NCBI GenBank assembly: GCA_907163375.1 | Contig: CAJQUW010010279.1 | Coordinates: 285,001-349,000, forward strand | Origin: Prostheceraeus crozeri | Lineage: Eukaryota > Platyhelminthes > Polycladida > Euryleptidae | Direction of reading: 5' to 3' | Length of the DNA stretch: 64,000 nucleotides | Notes under the pieces: model-generated | What the model saw: the letters and a program-made list of their open reading frames with translations, nothing else | What the model was told of the DNA's origin: nothing | Databases searched by the model: none | Translations under genes and position numbers: made by a program | Shown here: in pieces, positions 51,306 through 62,377 of the stretch | How the letters are laid out: each line of letters opens with the position of its first letter | How positions within the stretch are numbered: the stretch's first letter is position 1

Positions 51306-52193
51306 ACTATTATATATCCTGACTAAAAATGTAGACGAAAAGGTGCTTGAAGTGCTTCAATGATGGATATTTTTCCTTTTTCCTTTTTTGGTTCTGTTGT
51401 TTACATGAGTTTTGACATTTTGAACACCTTTGTGTCTAATAATTCCAGCCTCTAAAGAATTCTTTAATTTTTCATGATTTTCCGTTTAAAATTATTACAT
51501 ATCTTCCTATGGAAATTCAGCTACCATAGCTATCAGATACACACAAATGGAATGGTATGCATGTAGGCTTCTTTGAAATTCAGACAATTGGCCTTCTCTG
51601 CATACAGGTACTTCATAATTCAACAAAAGAGGACAACATGTTTTCGCAATTTTGGATATTTTTTGATGTTGTGAAATAAGTACAAATCCTTCACCTTAAT
51701 GTCTGGAACGGCATTGGAAATATATATAGCAGCAATGAATTTTCTGTAAAACGAGCTCATGCAAAAAATCACGTGACTTATGAGGAAAGAAATGCGATTT
51801 ATAACTGACATTCTATCTGCTGATAAATACAGCTTATTTATCATTGATGACCCTACAAAAACCCAGTCATATTCAAACTTTTAAAACAAGTTTCCAAAGA
51901 ACGAAAACTGAACCACACTGAAAAATCATTAAACAAAATGACAGCGAAAATTCAAAATATTCAAAAGAAGAAATGATAGGCTTATGCAATTAGATGTCAT
52001 CAAAAATAATATTTGACACATTTCATGAGGAGAAATGCCCTGTAACATGTGATATCTTAGAATGACCATGCTTCGGGAGGAGTGTGTCATAATGTCGGTA
52101 TTTTGAATAGAAAAATATACTGACATAATCAATGTGCATGTACATTGTACAAATATTACACTATAATCTGATTTACATTCAACATGTTCGATT
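51306..52193. other. Intergenic, nothing recognised (3' flank of dynein light chain gene)
   Basis: No domain-bearing ORF or repeat seen. It should hold the 3' UTR of the minus-strand gene at 52194-52817. I could not place its poly(A) signal with confidence. Confidence 0.45.
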
Positions 52194-52817
52194 TCATTCT
52201 TTATAAATCCAATACACAAGAGAAGTTACTCGTAAACTTTTGCTTTCAAACGTAATACTGACGTAGTCATCCGTTTCCAAGTTGAGAAGACTCTGACTTG
52301 ATAGCTGGATTCCGGTCTCTCCTTGAAATGGCGCAAGTAGCGTGAAAACAACCACTTTGTATCGTGGACAGTCAACTGAAGCGTTCATCTGAGTTCTGAT
52401 GTCATCACTGATTAATTTACATAAATCTGCAGATCGCCCTGGTTCATACTCACGTCCCTTGAGAAAGAAATAATGGCAAGCGTTGACAATATTGGTAACT
52501 TTTTTCACAGTGAAGCGTTCAGTCTGTTTGGGCTCCAAACGATACGTCGGCTCTAACTTTAAATGTTGTTGGTCAATTTTTCGTCGTCGCATATCCGAAA
52601 CTTTTCTTTTCAGTGACATAATTGCTGATAAATTTGTCATACCGTTCGTTGCACTTAACAGTGAAGACGGTTTCCGTTTCAAACTTGTGGTGGATGCCTG
52701 ACTTGTAGAGAATCTGTTTGATCTCTGCTCTAAACGGTCTTGGTTAGGGGTCATATGCATGACTGAAGTGAGTCGACGACCTCGAATAGATTGAACATCT
52801 GAAGCTACGTCCGTCAT
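52194..52817 (-). CDS. Tctex-type dynein light chain family protein, single exon
   Basis: 207 residues from the ATG at 52817-52815 (the open frame extends 4 codons further without an ATG). The N-terminal 85 residues are basic and Ser/Arg-rich (SLKRKPSSLL, SLKRKVSDMRRRK) and probably disordered. The C-terminal ~115 residues form a Tctex-1 domain: LEPTYRLEPKQTERFTVKKV, TNIVNACHYFFLKGREYEP, LCKLISDDIRTQMNASVDC, PRYKVVVFTLLAPFQGETGI, DDYVSITFESKSLRVTSLVY then WIYKE at the end. TYxxEP...F, PRYKxVV and the terminal aromatic-x-E are family marks. Such proteins bind dynein intermediate chains in cytoplasmic or ciliary motors. It is closest in style to the TCTEX1D/DYNLT5 group. The uninterrupted frame on one exon suggests either an intronless gene or a retrocopy that stayed intact. 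Function beyond the family is inference. Confidence 0.87.
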   Translation of the reverse strand: MTDVASDVQSIRGRRLTSVMHMTPNQDRLEQRSNRFSTSQASTTSLKRKPSSLLSATNGMTNLSAIMSLKRKVSDMRRRKIDQQHLKLEPTYRLEPKQTERFTVKKVTNIVNACHYFFLKGREYEPGRSADLCKLISDDIRTQMNASVDCPRYKVVVFTLLAPFQGETGIQLSSQSLLNLETDDYVSITFESKSLRVTSLVYWIYKE

Positions 52818-53237
52818 TGTCGAATTCACGACAATTTACAACTATTGATGATGTCTCTTGGTTAATAAACGATCAGAGTCAGATTGCTGTACCTGAATGA
52901 ATAATCCACCTTATAATGAAAAAGTGAAATGAAACTCTATTGGTATCTACGCAGCCAATCAGAACATTATCTGTACTACCATTATGCTGCATTCATTATA
53001 CTTCCACAATCATTGCAGTATCTGACTGCAGCATTTCATATCTTTTATGAATACGTTAAAAACTGGCCAAACACTAAACATAAACGGCGTTCATTCAGTT
53101 AATATTCAACTTCATTTTCTCTGCGTGAAATGACACAAACAAAACACTTGTAACCACAGAATTGGATTGTTTGATCGTATCACTTTGCTAGAAGTGCAAA
53201 CTGATTCAAACAGATGGCACATGCAGGAACTTAATAA
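52818..53237. other. 5' flank of the Tctex-type gene
   Basis: The probable promoter and 5' UTR of the minus-strand gene. No clear TATA box or repeat is seen, only AT-rich sequence. Confidence 0.4.
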
Positions 53238-53239
53238 GT

Positions 53240-53460
53240 GGGCAAAAAGAAATTTTTAATACCTTACAGAGATAGGAAAAATAGTCGTGCGCCGCTTGCG
53301 GATTGCTCTGAATTCCTTCAAAATGCTCCGATGGCCACGACTCCTTCAGATTCGAAGAATTCAGATCAATGCGCAAAAGTTTTCTCGATAATGTTGGGCC
53401 CTCCGATCATTTTGAAAAAAGTTAGCAGGCGCATGAAAAAACGTTCACAAACTTCTCTGT
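53240..53460 (+). repeat. Diverged repeat block with 74-codon ORF, shared with 46960-47165
   Basis: The plus-strand frame gives KFLIPYRDRKNSRAPLADCS, EFLQNAPMATTPSDSKNSDQ and CAKVFSIMLGPPIILKKVSR. A diverged copy lies in reverse orientation at 46960-47165, with SDSKNSD conserved. No known domain. On the minus strand an 88-codon frame (53632-53366) overlaps it. I do not recognise either. Confidence 0.6.
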
Positions 53461-54219
53461 AGAACTTGATATCGTCTGTGTCTCTTTTCTGTGTGATCTG
53501 GCTGATGAAATAGCACAATTTGGAGTGTTCAATGTTGAACAGGCCGCACATTGTTCGATTGCTATGGTATTTAGTCAGGAGATTGTGCCATTTCATTAAC
53601 GTTGCATGTTCCAATGTTTCCCTTCTAGTCAAACGGAAGAAGAGACGACCTGTCTAATTCTGTGCCTGTAACCGACTTAAGAAAAAGATTGTTAGTTTGG
53701 CCCACTAGAAATAGTCGACCTGATTGCCACAAGTGAAGCAGTTGTGTGAATTGGAGTGTATCACTGCATATGTCAATGAATATCTTCTAAATTGTCTCTG
53801 AAAGAAGAAATATTGAACCAGATGCTATTCACCGAATGAAGCCTGCAATTAATATTCAATAGGCCTTCTGAGTGACATCTGCCATATTTCATTCACATTC
53901 ATTGCTTTTTTTATTTCTGTTAAAAACAGTATTTAGGATGATTGGTCTTTCCTTGAATGGTCTTAATCTTCAAATTTGAGTGAAACTATATTCATTTTTA
54001 CTTGAGACAATTTTCATCTTTTGCTGCGCTACAATTATGTTATGAGGGTTGTGCGCGGTGCACCTGCTCCTCTGTTTGCACTGGTTCCGGAGTCGGTGCA
54101 CTGAAGTTTGCGAATGTCGATCACATTGGTACCTTAGTGTACAGTTTCAATAAAATCTTCGTCACATCAAAAATGGAGAGAAAATTACTTTAAGCGGATA
54201 TTCAGTGTAATTGATGTAA
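53461..54219. other. Intergenic, nothing recognised
   Basis: No TIR or domain-bearing ORF. A 22-base stretch near 53640 (agacgacctgtctaatt) recurs near 525, too short to interpret. Confidence 0.45.
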
Positions 54220-54464
54220 CCAGGGACCAATTTTATCAATCTACAGTGTCTGTAAACTGTGTAACTGTAAGTCAAATCAGTAAAAATTCTATTTTATCAA
54301 TCACAGTCACAGTCACTGTAATCTGTTATCTGTAAACTGAGTCTGCAATCTGTGAAACTGAACAGAATTCGATTAATTCCATTTTATCAATCAAATCACA
54401 CTGTGTGAAAGCACCATGTTACAGAATAAATTCTACAGAGCAAGGAAGGAGGATAACTGTGAAA

Positions 54465-54790
54465 ATGGACGGCTATTATCCAGTGTTGGACTTGCTCGGC
54501 ATGGAACCTGCTCAGCGCAGACCAAGAAAATTCGTGGAAAGGCGACATTTTGAAGAGGATGTAGATTGACAGTAACGTTTTCGCTTTCAACCATCAACTT
54601 TCGAGTATCTGTTAAGCAGAATCAAACAGCGCCTGGAGCCAGTGCGTCAACAAAGCCAAGCCTTCACTGAACGACAGCAGCTGCTCTCCGCAAAACGTTA
54701 TATGACAACCAACTCAGTATATCACGTACTGCGAGACGTTCATGGTCCGAGTAAACGAATTTCGAGTTTTAACTTCTTGCATTTGAGATA
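54465..54790 (+). pseudogene. Harbinger transposase, N-terminal part
   Basis: Begins MDGYYPVLDLLGMEPAQRRP and RKFVERRHFEEDVD, then two stops. The same frame continues RFRFQPSTFEYLLSRIKQRL, EPVRQQSQAFTERQQLLSAK and RYMTTNSVYHVLRDVHGPSK. FRFxPxTxxYLL...L..L..RY.AT.S...V.....G.SK is the helical N-terminal region of PIF/Harbinger transposases. It stops at 54788-54790, before any DDE residue. Confidence 0.8.
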
Positions 54791-55005
54791 ACACTTCCTG
54801 TTTTGTATTGAAAAGTTTTCACAGATGAGTTCATCTCTCGTCCGCTTTCTACTCGGTGGCGCACGAACTGATTTCTGCGTCCTCACCTCATGCGAAGATG
54901 CTTTAACGAATAGCTCCTCATCAGCTTCCTCATCATCTTCTTCGAGCAGCGTTATGAAGCTGTATGTATTCTGAGATTCTTCGGACGGCTGCGTCAAGTC
55001 CTGCT
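54740..55005 (-). pseudogene. Harbinger Myb-like protein, C-terminal part
   Basis: Minus-strand frame DLTQPSEESQNTYSFITLLE, EDDEEADEELFVKASSHEVR, APPSRKRTRDELICENFSIQ, ending KLKLEIRLLGP. It is the acidic/basic tail that follows the DNA-binding domain in the accessory protein of PIF/Harbinger elements. It continues at 58199 across the nested transposon: one copy of the 4-bp duplication restores ...GPKPK-Q-DLTQPS... in frame. Confidence 0.75.
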
Positions 55006-55450
55006 CACGGTGCGTCTGAATGAGGTTTTGGATTAAAAAAATATATCATCGCCAAAACCAATTTTTTTGAGCTTAGTGACCCTCTAGGAATGGGAAATGA
55101 GCAAAAAGAAAATCTTTTAAAGTACAGATTTTTATTTACGGCCTATTTTCAAAATGGCAGCCATTTTTTCGTAAAAATCGTATATCTGATGCACTTATTA
55201 GGGCTTAAGGCATGCTACGTCACATGAATTAGCATTTTCTGATCACAGAAGAGTAATTCATGCAATAGTTAAAATCCTAGAAGGATACCATGCAGTTAAA
55301 CTACTGTTTATAAGTAGTATGTCGTGTCTTGAATAGTATTTCTTAACTTCGGAATATAATGTCGATTAAAATATGTTTTATTGCTACTTTCGTTTGAAGG
55401 TGAATCTATTCCGATAAGACAAAAAAAAAGTCACAAATTTTACTGAAATA
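55006..55450 (+). repeat. Left TIR of the Chapaev-like element (~445 bp)
   Basis: Pairs with 57752-58198 in inverse orientation. Shared blocks include TGAATGAGGTTTTGGATT, ACCCTCTAGGAATGGGAAAT, AAATGGCAGCCATTTT (itself palindromic) and AAGTAGTATGTCGTGTCTTG. The inner end is CGATAAGACAAA...GTCACAAATTT. Confidence 0.88.
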
Positions 55451-55678
55451 CACTGCACAAAGCTCGTGTTCAGGGTTGAGTAGCCTTCTATTTTCTAACA
55501 AAATAGACATTCGCATAAATTCAAATATTAGCTTGCACATTTCTATGGTACATATGACGCAGCATGTTGTTCATGTTGCAATGTATTTGAATGGGTGCTG
55601 AGAGCTATGAATTGATTTTTGCAACATCCAAGTTTAAATCAGACGTGAAGTGTGGAAATTCATTAGTACACCAGTAAG

Positions 55679-57741
55679 ATGGCTGCGGCAGGTGATGAAA
55701 CTGCGATAGACGCCGTTGAAAGAAGTCACAATGAAAATAGAAAACGCGGTGGCGCCGTTTGCTATCGCAGGACTCTCGGAAGCTTTCTGCTACGGATGTC
55801 TGGAGTATTCAGGACCTCGTCACTGATGGCTACGATCGAGAAAATCCTAACTTTCCGGAGGCCTTGTGCAATGGATGTTATTTGCTACTTTCCAAAATGC
55901 GGAACGCACATGAAGTGAGCTTACCCCTGTCTGATGATTATGATCCTCGTCGGCCGATTATCCTTCGTTCATCATCGACGTGTTCCTGCCGAATTTGTTG
56001 TGTTGCTCGAGTTGACAAACAGGACGCCGTAAGGATGAAGAAATCTCCTGGTCGTCCATCGAACAAGGAATCCATTCCAGCGGCATCGAGTTTAAAGGTA
56101 TGTGGTCTTTGCTTCTCGAAACTTTATCGAGGATGTCCTCATTCAAGAGAATCTTGTCTATCAAAGCGCCAAAAGATATCCAACATTGACAATCTGTTGA
56201 ACTCCCCCAGCAAAGTGACAAAACAACTAGTTGCTAACCGAATCATCGACGACGTGGGAACATCTCTTGCAACATTAAGTGGTAAGACCAATAATACAAT
56301 GACTTTGAAATCGCCTACCCAGTTGTCGGCTGTCGATCTTTCTCACATTCAAACTGATTTGAGTTTGAGTGATAGGCAAATGTCTAAGCTTAGTAAGGAT
56401 ATTCGTTATGTCACCGAGTCTCGAACTGTTATTGAACCCGGGCTAAAGTCTAAACTATCCAGAGCCACCCACAAGTTCGATGACCTGTTTGCTGTGGAGG
56501 AATTGGATTTTCTCTGCCTTGCTAAAGATGAAGTGAGCGATAGATGCTTGAGATCTGCAGTTTTCTGCAAAGATGTCGATGAACTAATTGATCGAATTGT
56601 GACAAAGAGGAACTTGAGTAGAGATGATTTGCTCATTCGCATTGGTATTGATGGAGGTGGGGGGGGGGTTCTCAAGATCGGTCTATCAGTCTTTGAATTA
56701 GATGAGCAAGGTCCGACTTCTCAATCCCGCCGTTGCCTGTCTTCAGGATTAAGTTGCACGTTCAAAGACTCTGGTGTCAGGCGTTGTATGATAGTAGCAT
56801 TAGTACCAGATGTTCAGGAAAATTACAACAATGTCAAATTGTTGTGGATCAAAGCTAGATTGAATGCTATGCGGCACCAATTTTCCATTGCATGTGATTT
56901 GAAATTGTGCAACATGCTTTTAGGGCTCATGCCACATGGAAGCAAGCATCCATGTAGCTGGTGCACTGCGGAAAAAGGCAGACTAGGAGTTATAGGTGCT
57001 CCGCGGACAATGGCTTCTCTGAGTGATCAGTTCTGGAAATATTTTGAGTCCGGTAGGGACAAACGAAATGCAATGAAATTTACTAATGTCATTCATCCGT
57101 CCATAGTGCACACATCAGATTCTTCCACTCCCATTATTGAAAGCATCCCCCCTCCAGAGCTTCATTTGCTGTCTGGACCCACAGCTACACTTTTTTCTGG
57201 TCTTGAGAAGGAGTGGAGTAGTGCAGAATTGTGGCTACGTAAATGCAATGTAGTGCGCAAGGCAATGCACGGAGGCAGCTTCACTGGAAACAGTGCCAAG
57301 AGTCTCTTGCGCAATGTCGATTTACTTGAGGCGATGTGTCCAAATAATCCCAGTTTCTTGAAATTTGTGAGGGCCTTTCGTTGCTTCAATGATGTTGTGA
57401 CTTCTTGCTTTGGAGCTTCCCTGCAGCCACAATTCAGGAGATGCATCAGTGAGTTTCAGGCGGTATATGAACAGTTGCCTCTGAATGTGACTTCCAAGAT
57501 CCACGCTATCATATTCCATGTACCAGAATTCTGTGAGCACACACGAAGAGGACTCGGCCAAGTGAGCAATGCATTGAGTCCCTACATCACAGTTTTGCAG
57601 ACACATGGAAAAACTTCAAAATTTTTGGAAGTCATCCCCAGTTTTCTGATCGATTGTTGCGATCTGTTTATGTATATAATTCCAGACATATTTGATGAAT
57701 TAATTTTTGTGATGCTTGTCCTGTTCGTGTTTTCTGAATGA
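55679..57741 (+). CDS. Chapaev-like transposase with RAG1-N-like cysteine region
   Basis: The best start is ATG 55679 (MAAAGDETAIDAVERS...GGAVCYRRTL). The main frame, 660 codons from 55759, is one base-shift away, so one frameshift lies near 55760-55785. Numbering from 55759: C37xxC40 in FPEALCNGCYLLLSKM, C75/C77/C80 in SSTCSCRICC, and C115xxC118...C126-H128-C133 (KVCGLCFSKLYRGCPHSRES). This spacing resembles the RAG1 segment FCHNCW...CDVCH. The core has LIRIGIDGGGGGVLKI (likely first Asp, D298), ACDLKLCNMLLGL (likely second Asp, D380) with SKHPCSWC (C399, C402), PPELHLLSGPTATLFSGL and KIHAIIFHVPEFCE...GLG. A second frameshift near 57565 displaces the C-terminus: the other frame reads CIESLHHSFADTWKNFKIFG up to a stop near 57695, with the expected final Glu. 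It would cut and paste the element. Near-intact but broken. Confidence 0.85.
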
Positions 57742-57751
57742 ATACATGTTT

Positions 57752-58198
57752 ATTTCAATCAAATTTGTGACTTTTTGCTTTGTCTTATCGAGATAAATTC
57801 ATCTTCAAACGAAAAATAGCAAATAAAACATATTTTAATCGACATTATATTCCGAAGTTAAGAAATACTATTCAAGACACGACATACTACTTATAAACAG
57901 TAGTTTAACTGCATGGTATCCTTCTAGGATTTTATCTATTGCATGAATTACTCTTCTGTGATCAGAAAATGCTAATTCATGTGACGTAGCATGCCTTAAG
58001 CCCTAATAAGTGCATCAGATATACGATTTTTACGAAAAAATGGCTGCCATTTTGAAAATAAGCCGTAAATAGAAATCTGTACTTTAAAAGATTTTCTTTT
58101 TGCTCATTTCCCATTCCTAGAGGGTCACTAGGCTCAAAAAAATTGGTTTCGGCGATGATATATTTTTTTAATCCAAAACCTCATTCAAACGCACCGTG
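57752..58198 (-). repeat. Right TIR of the Chapaev-like element (~447 bp)
   Basis: Reverse complement of 55006-55450 with few differences. It begins directly after the transposase frame (tttatttcaatcaaatttgt) and ends CGCACCGTG, followed by the duplicated TGCT. Confidence 0.88.
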
Positions 58199-58562
58199 TG
58201 CTTCGGCTTAGGTCCACATGACGACTCCGCTCAAGGAATAGATTTCACAGCTGGCGATTTTTTCCCAAGAAAATTGAGCATCAAATCGTCAGTTTCTGTG
58301 AGTTTGACCGACACTGCCTGGATTCCCAGCTCCCGATTGCATGGCGTCTTTGTCCACCTTATTCATCGTGGATCGAAATGAAAGTTTTGAGACTCGCGAT
58401 CCCTCAGTTGGTCCAAACTGCCTGCAAAATCATTAGCGCGCAGAACGTCGTGGATAGTCTTCCATACTGCATCTTTCTTCTTTCCATCGCTGGCGCTGGC
58501 GAACTTCTTCACCAACTCATCCTTGTGTTTGTTCAAGTTGTCGATACGGGAGGTCTGTCATA
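58199..58562 (-). pseudogene. Harbinger Myb/SANT-like protein, N-terminal part
   Basis: On the minus strand: RIDNLNKHKDELVKKFASAS, DGKKDAVWKTIHDVLRANDF, QLRDRESQNFHF, then after a stop and a frame change QAVSVKLTETDDLMLNFLGK, KSPAVKSIP and SCGPKPK. The LNKHKDELxxKF...KKxAVWxxI pattern is a Myb/SANT-like DNA-binding domain as found in the second protein of PIF/Harbinger elements. At least two breaks besides the nested transposon. Confidence 0.75.
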
Positions 58563-59215
58563 ATGATAAGGAAAAAGCGGGTTCTCTCTCTCAATCCTTA
58601 GGACGTTTTATTGAATAACGAAAATGAGAACGAGTTAGGCATTTGTTAAGTTCCGTGAGGAATAAGGTCTTCTGCGGCGGTGTCAACATTTCTGTGTAGG
58701 CGTATGAAAGAAGTTTACATTAATTGTCACAAGTTGATTCACAATGTAGGCTGTCACACGCAAGTTGAGTTCGCAATGTGTTCTTCACAGATCACAGATC
58801 ACAGCTGTTAGATCAATTTTCATAAAATGCATCATCACAGTCACAGCGAACTGTAGCTGTGACACTGTATCTGTAAATCTGTGGCTGTAGATTGATAAAA
58901 TTGGCCCCACGTGAACATATTTTAATTATATTTATCGATTCAATTCAAACTTTCAACTTCTATGTCAAGAAATAACCAAAATTTCCTGATTTTGATGAGA
59001 TTGTGAAAGAAGTGACGTAAATTGGATAATTCAAGCTCATGATAAATCATTTTAGGCCTTGAAATCAATTCCCGCAATCTCAGAATTTCAGAATCTTATA
59101 GTGAATGCTGTGAACCTTGCTGTTGCTCCTCTTGCTAGCACATGGACTATGAGCCTCCATCGTAGCATTCCAGCGGCCAGCGATCCATCAGAAAGATTAT
59201 TTCTGCATCCAGTAG

Positions 59216-60540
<1,325 letters not shown>

Positions 60541-60839
60541 GAGTGCTTAAAACCAAATAATGTCGATATGTTGACCTTCTTGCATATTGTGGAGTGCAGT
60601 TGCATTGTTTCGAATCTTTCTACATTTTCTAATGATTTCATATACTTTGAAAAAGGATAAAAATGCGATGAGTTTATAGGTTCAAAAGAACAATGGGTGA
60701 TTTCATAGTTCTCCTCATTTTCGTCTTTAAACAAATGTATGCAGAAACCTCCTCCTGCATGGTCAATAGCATTAGCTACAGAAACATCATAGCGACGAAA
60801 AGACACAATTGAGACTGCGATACAATTAATTCGGTTCAA
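60541..60839 (-). CDS. Unrecognised ORF cut by the fold-back element
   Basis: The minus-strand frame runs from 60839 into the fold-back element: CIAVSIVSFRRYDVSVANAI, DHAGGGFCIHLFKDENEENY and EITHCSFEPINSSHFYPFSK, ending FGFKHS at the junction. I do not recognise a domain. It starts within AT-rich sequence without clear gene context, and its continuation beyond the element and the AG tract is not visible. It might be a transposon or gene remnant; it might be chance. Confidence 0.25.
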
Positions 60840-62060
60840 CCTGGACTCAATTGTACAGACTAATTGAGGATTTTAATTTGATATCAATGAACACAAAAAC
60901 TTGAAGGAAAAAGTTGAACTCTTTCTAGAAAAAGCTGTCACTCATAGAAATCCCATGCTATTGTAAAAATAAAAATGATCTCCCGTCATTTGGTGAACAT
61001 ACTGCTTTTGTAGAAACTACACTTTCATAACAAAACGATGACAGTAGAGCAGCTGATAAAAGATACATGTGCATACTAACAACTGATTAAAATTGTCATT
61101 ACATGCATGCTACTGCGTTGAGATCGTAGGGTCCTGCAACTGATGATGCCAGGCCCATCCAAAGGACTCCCGCCTAAACGCAGAAAACAAAGGATTGGCT
61201 AGCCCGAAAGATAACTGCAGAAAGAATATACATATTCTAAAATGTGCAGCGTTAGACCACCTCTTTGTTTCAATCTGTCACTTGCTCATGCGGGAGTAGC
61301 AACATGGCACATTTCTGCAATCCTGGCAGTGTATTAGCTCTGTATTATTATGGCTTAATAGGCCTCTTTGCCTGTGCAATTATCGAGTTGAAAGTGGAGA
61401 CATTTACAATCTTTCTTGCTTTGTTTATTAAACAGAAATATACAATGTACGCATTAAAATTCAATAGTAGTGCGTAGTATCCTACATAATATTTATGGTA
61501 GAGCAAAAATTGTAGTTGTAATATTTACTGGTGTCAATAGTATTTTACTGTACCGGTTCCAAATATGTCAGAAACAATGATGTATAGCGCAGAATAAATG
61601 GGCATCTCTATATCTAATATCAAAAAAACATAAATAAACTTAAATAGCTTTAAATAACTTTAAATAACTTAATATAATAATCAAAGTGTTTTCATAGAAT
61701 TGAATAAGGAATTATTTTAAGCTCAGTCTCCAGTGTTAGAAGCTTAATTGACATAACTGACAATGCCGCTGATTGAGCAAAACATAAACTGAAGCTAAAA
61801 TGAAGTAACCAAAGCTTAAAAGCCAAAATTGCTTGCAATATGATGTCTTCGCAAAATTGATTGCATATAGCATGTCAATTTAAGCAGCTAGATAATCAAA
61901 TATTCGTTTTTCACTACCAGATTCGTAAATTCTCCTTTGTTCTGTGTAATACGTGAAATGTGAAATTTGTACAAAATTTTCCGGAAAATTTTCCGTTTTT
62001 CATAATTGAATATTTTTAAAAAGTAAATCGATCGACGTGTTTATGACGCAATATACCATT
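60840..62060. other. Intergenic, nothing recognised
   Basis: AT-rich sequence with short ataacttaaa-type repeats near 61640-61675 and a small palindrome ccggaaaattttccg near 61981. No domain-bearing ORF; the 70-codon ORF at 61265-61477 is hydrophobic but not recognised. Confidence 0.45.
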
Positions 62061-62377
62061 GGGTTGAATTTCAAAATAGCAGATGCTGTTTGATTTTGAA
62101 GTTTTATTCCCAAATTTTCGTCTGTACACAGACCGCGTCAGGGGAAGAAAGGAGTTAGTAGTGCCTATCATTTTCAAATTACAAATAACAATCTATGATA
62201 AACATGTTATGTAAAAATAGAATGCCATGATATAATACGTTTAACATAGATTGTTATTTGTAATTTGAAAAATATGGGCACTACTAACTCCCTTCTTCCC
62301 CTGACGCGGTCTGTGTACAGACGAAAATTTGGGAATAAAACTTCAAAATCAATCATCGACTATTTTGAAATCCAACC
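62061..62377. repeat. Hairpin/fold-back element, ~317 bp
   Basis: The arm gggttgaatttcaaaatag...ccaaattttcgtctgtacac...ggcactactaactcc (in inverse) gives two arms of about 130 bp around a loop at 62200-62235. The centre parts (acagaccgcgtcaggggaag and its complement cttcccctgacgcggtctgt) match exactly; the outer parts are more diverged. Non-coding; probably a MITE without a visible target duplication. Confidence 0.85.

Larger units (their letters stand above)
55006..58198 (+). mobile_element. Chapaev-like (CACTA/Mirage/Chapaev) DNA transposon, 3193 bp
   Basis: It starts CACGGTGCG and ends CGCACCGTG, with TIRs of about 445 bp (55006-55450 and 57752-58198) that differ only at scattered bases. 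TGCT at 55002-55005 and 58199-58202 is an exact 4-bp target duplication. CAC termini, a 3-4 bp duplication and the transposase type fit Chapaev. A single plus-strand gene fills the space between the TIRs. The insertion splits the Myb-like gene of a Harbinger remnant. TIR similarity and the almost open transposase suggest a fairly young copy. Confidence 0.85.
54220..58911. mobile_element. PIF/Harbinger element remnant, split by Chapaev-like transposon
   Basis: The left end CCAGGGACCAATTTTATCAA TCTACAG and right end CTGTAGATTGATAAAATTGG CCCCACG are inverted. The flanks TAA (54217-54219) and TGA (58912-58914) are close to the TWA duplication of this group. Both ends also hold repeated ctgtaaactg/cacagtcacag motifs. 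Inside are the N-terminus of a Harbinger transposase (plus) and a Myb/SANT-like protein (minus), the standard two-gene make-up, but the catalytic part of the transposase is deleted. About 1.5 kb remain once the 3.2-kb insert is set aside. Confidence 0.78.
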
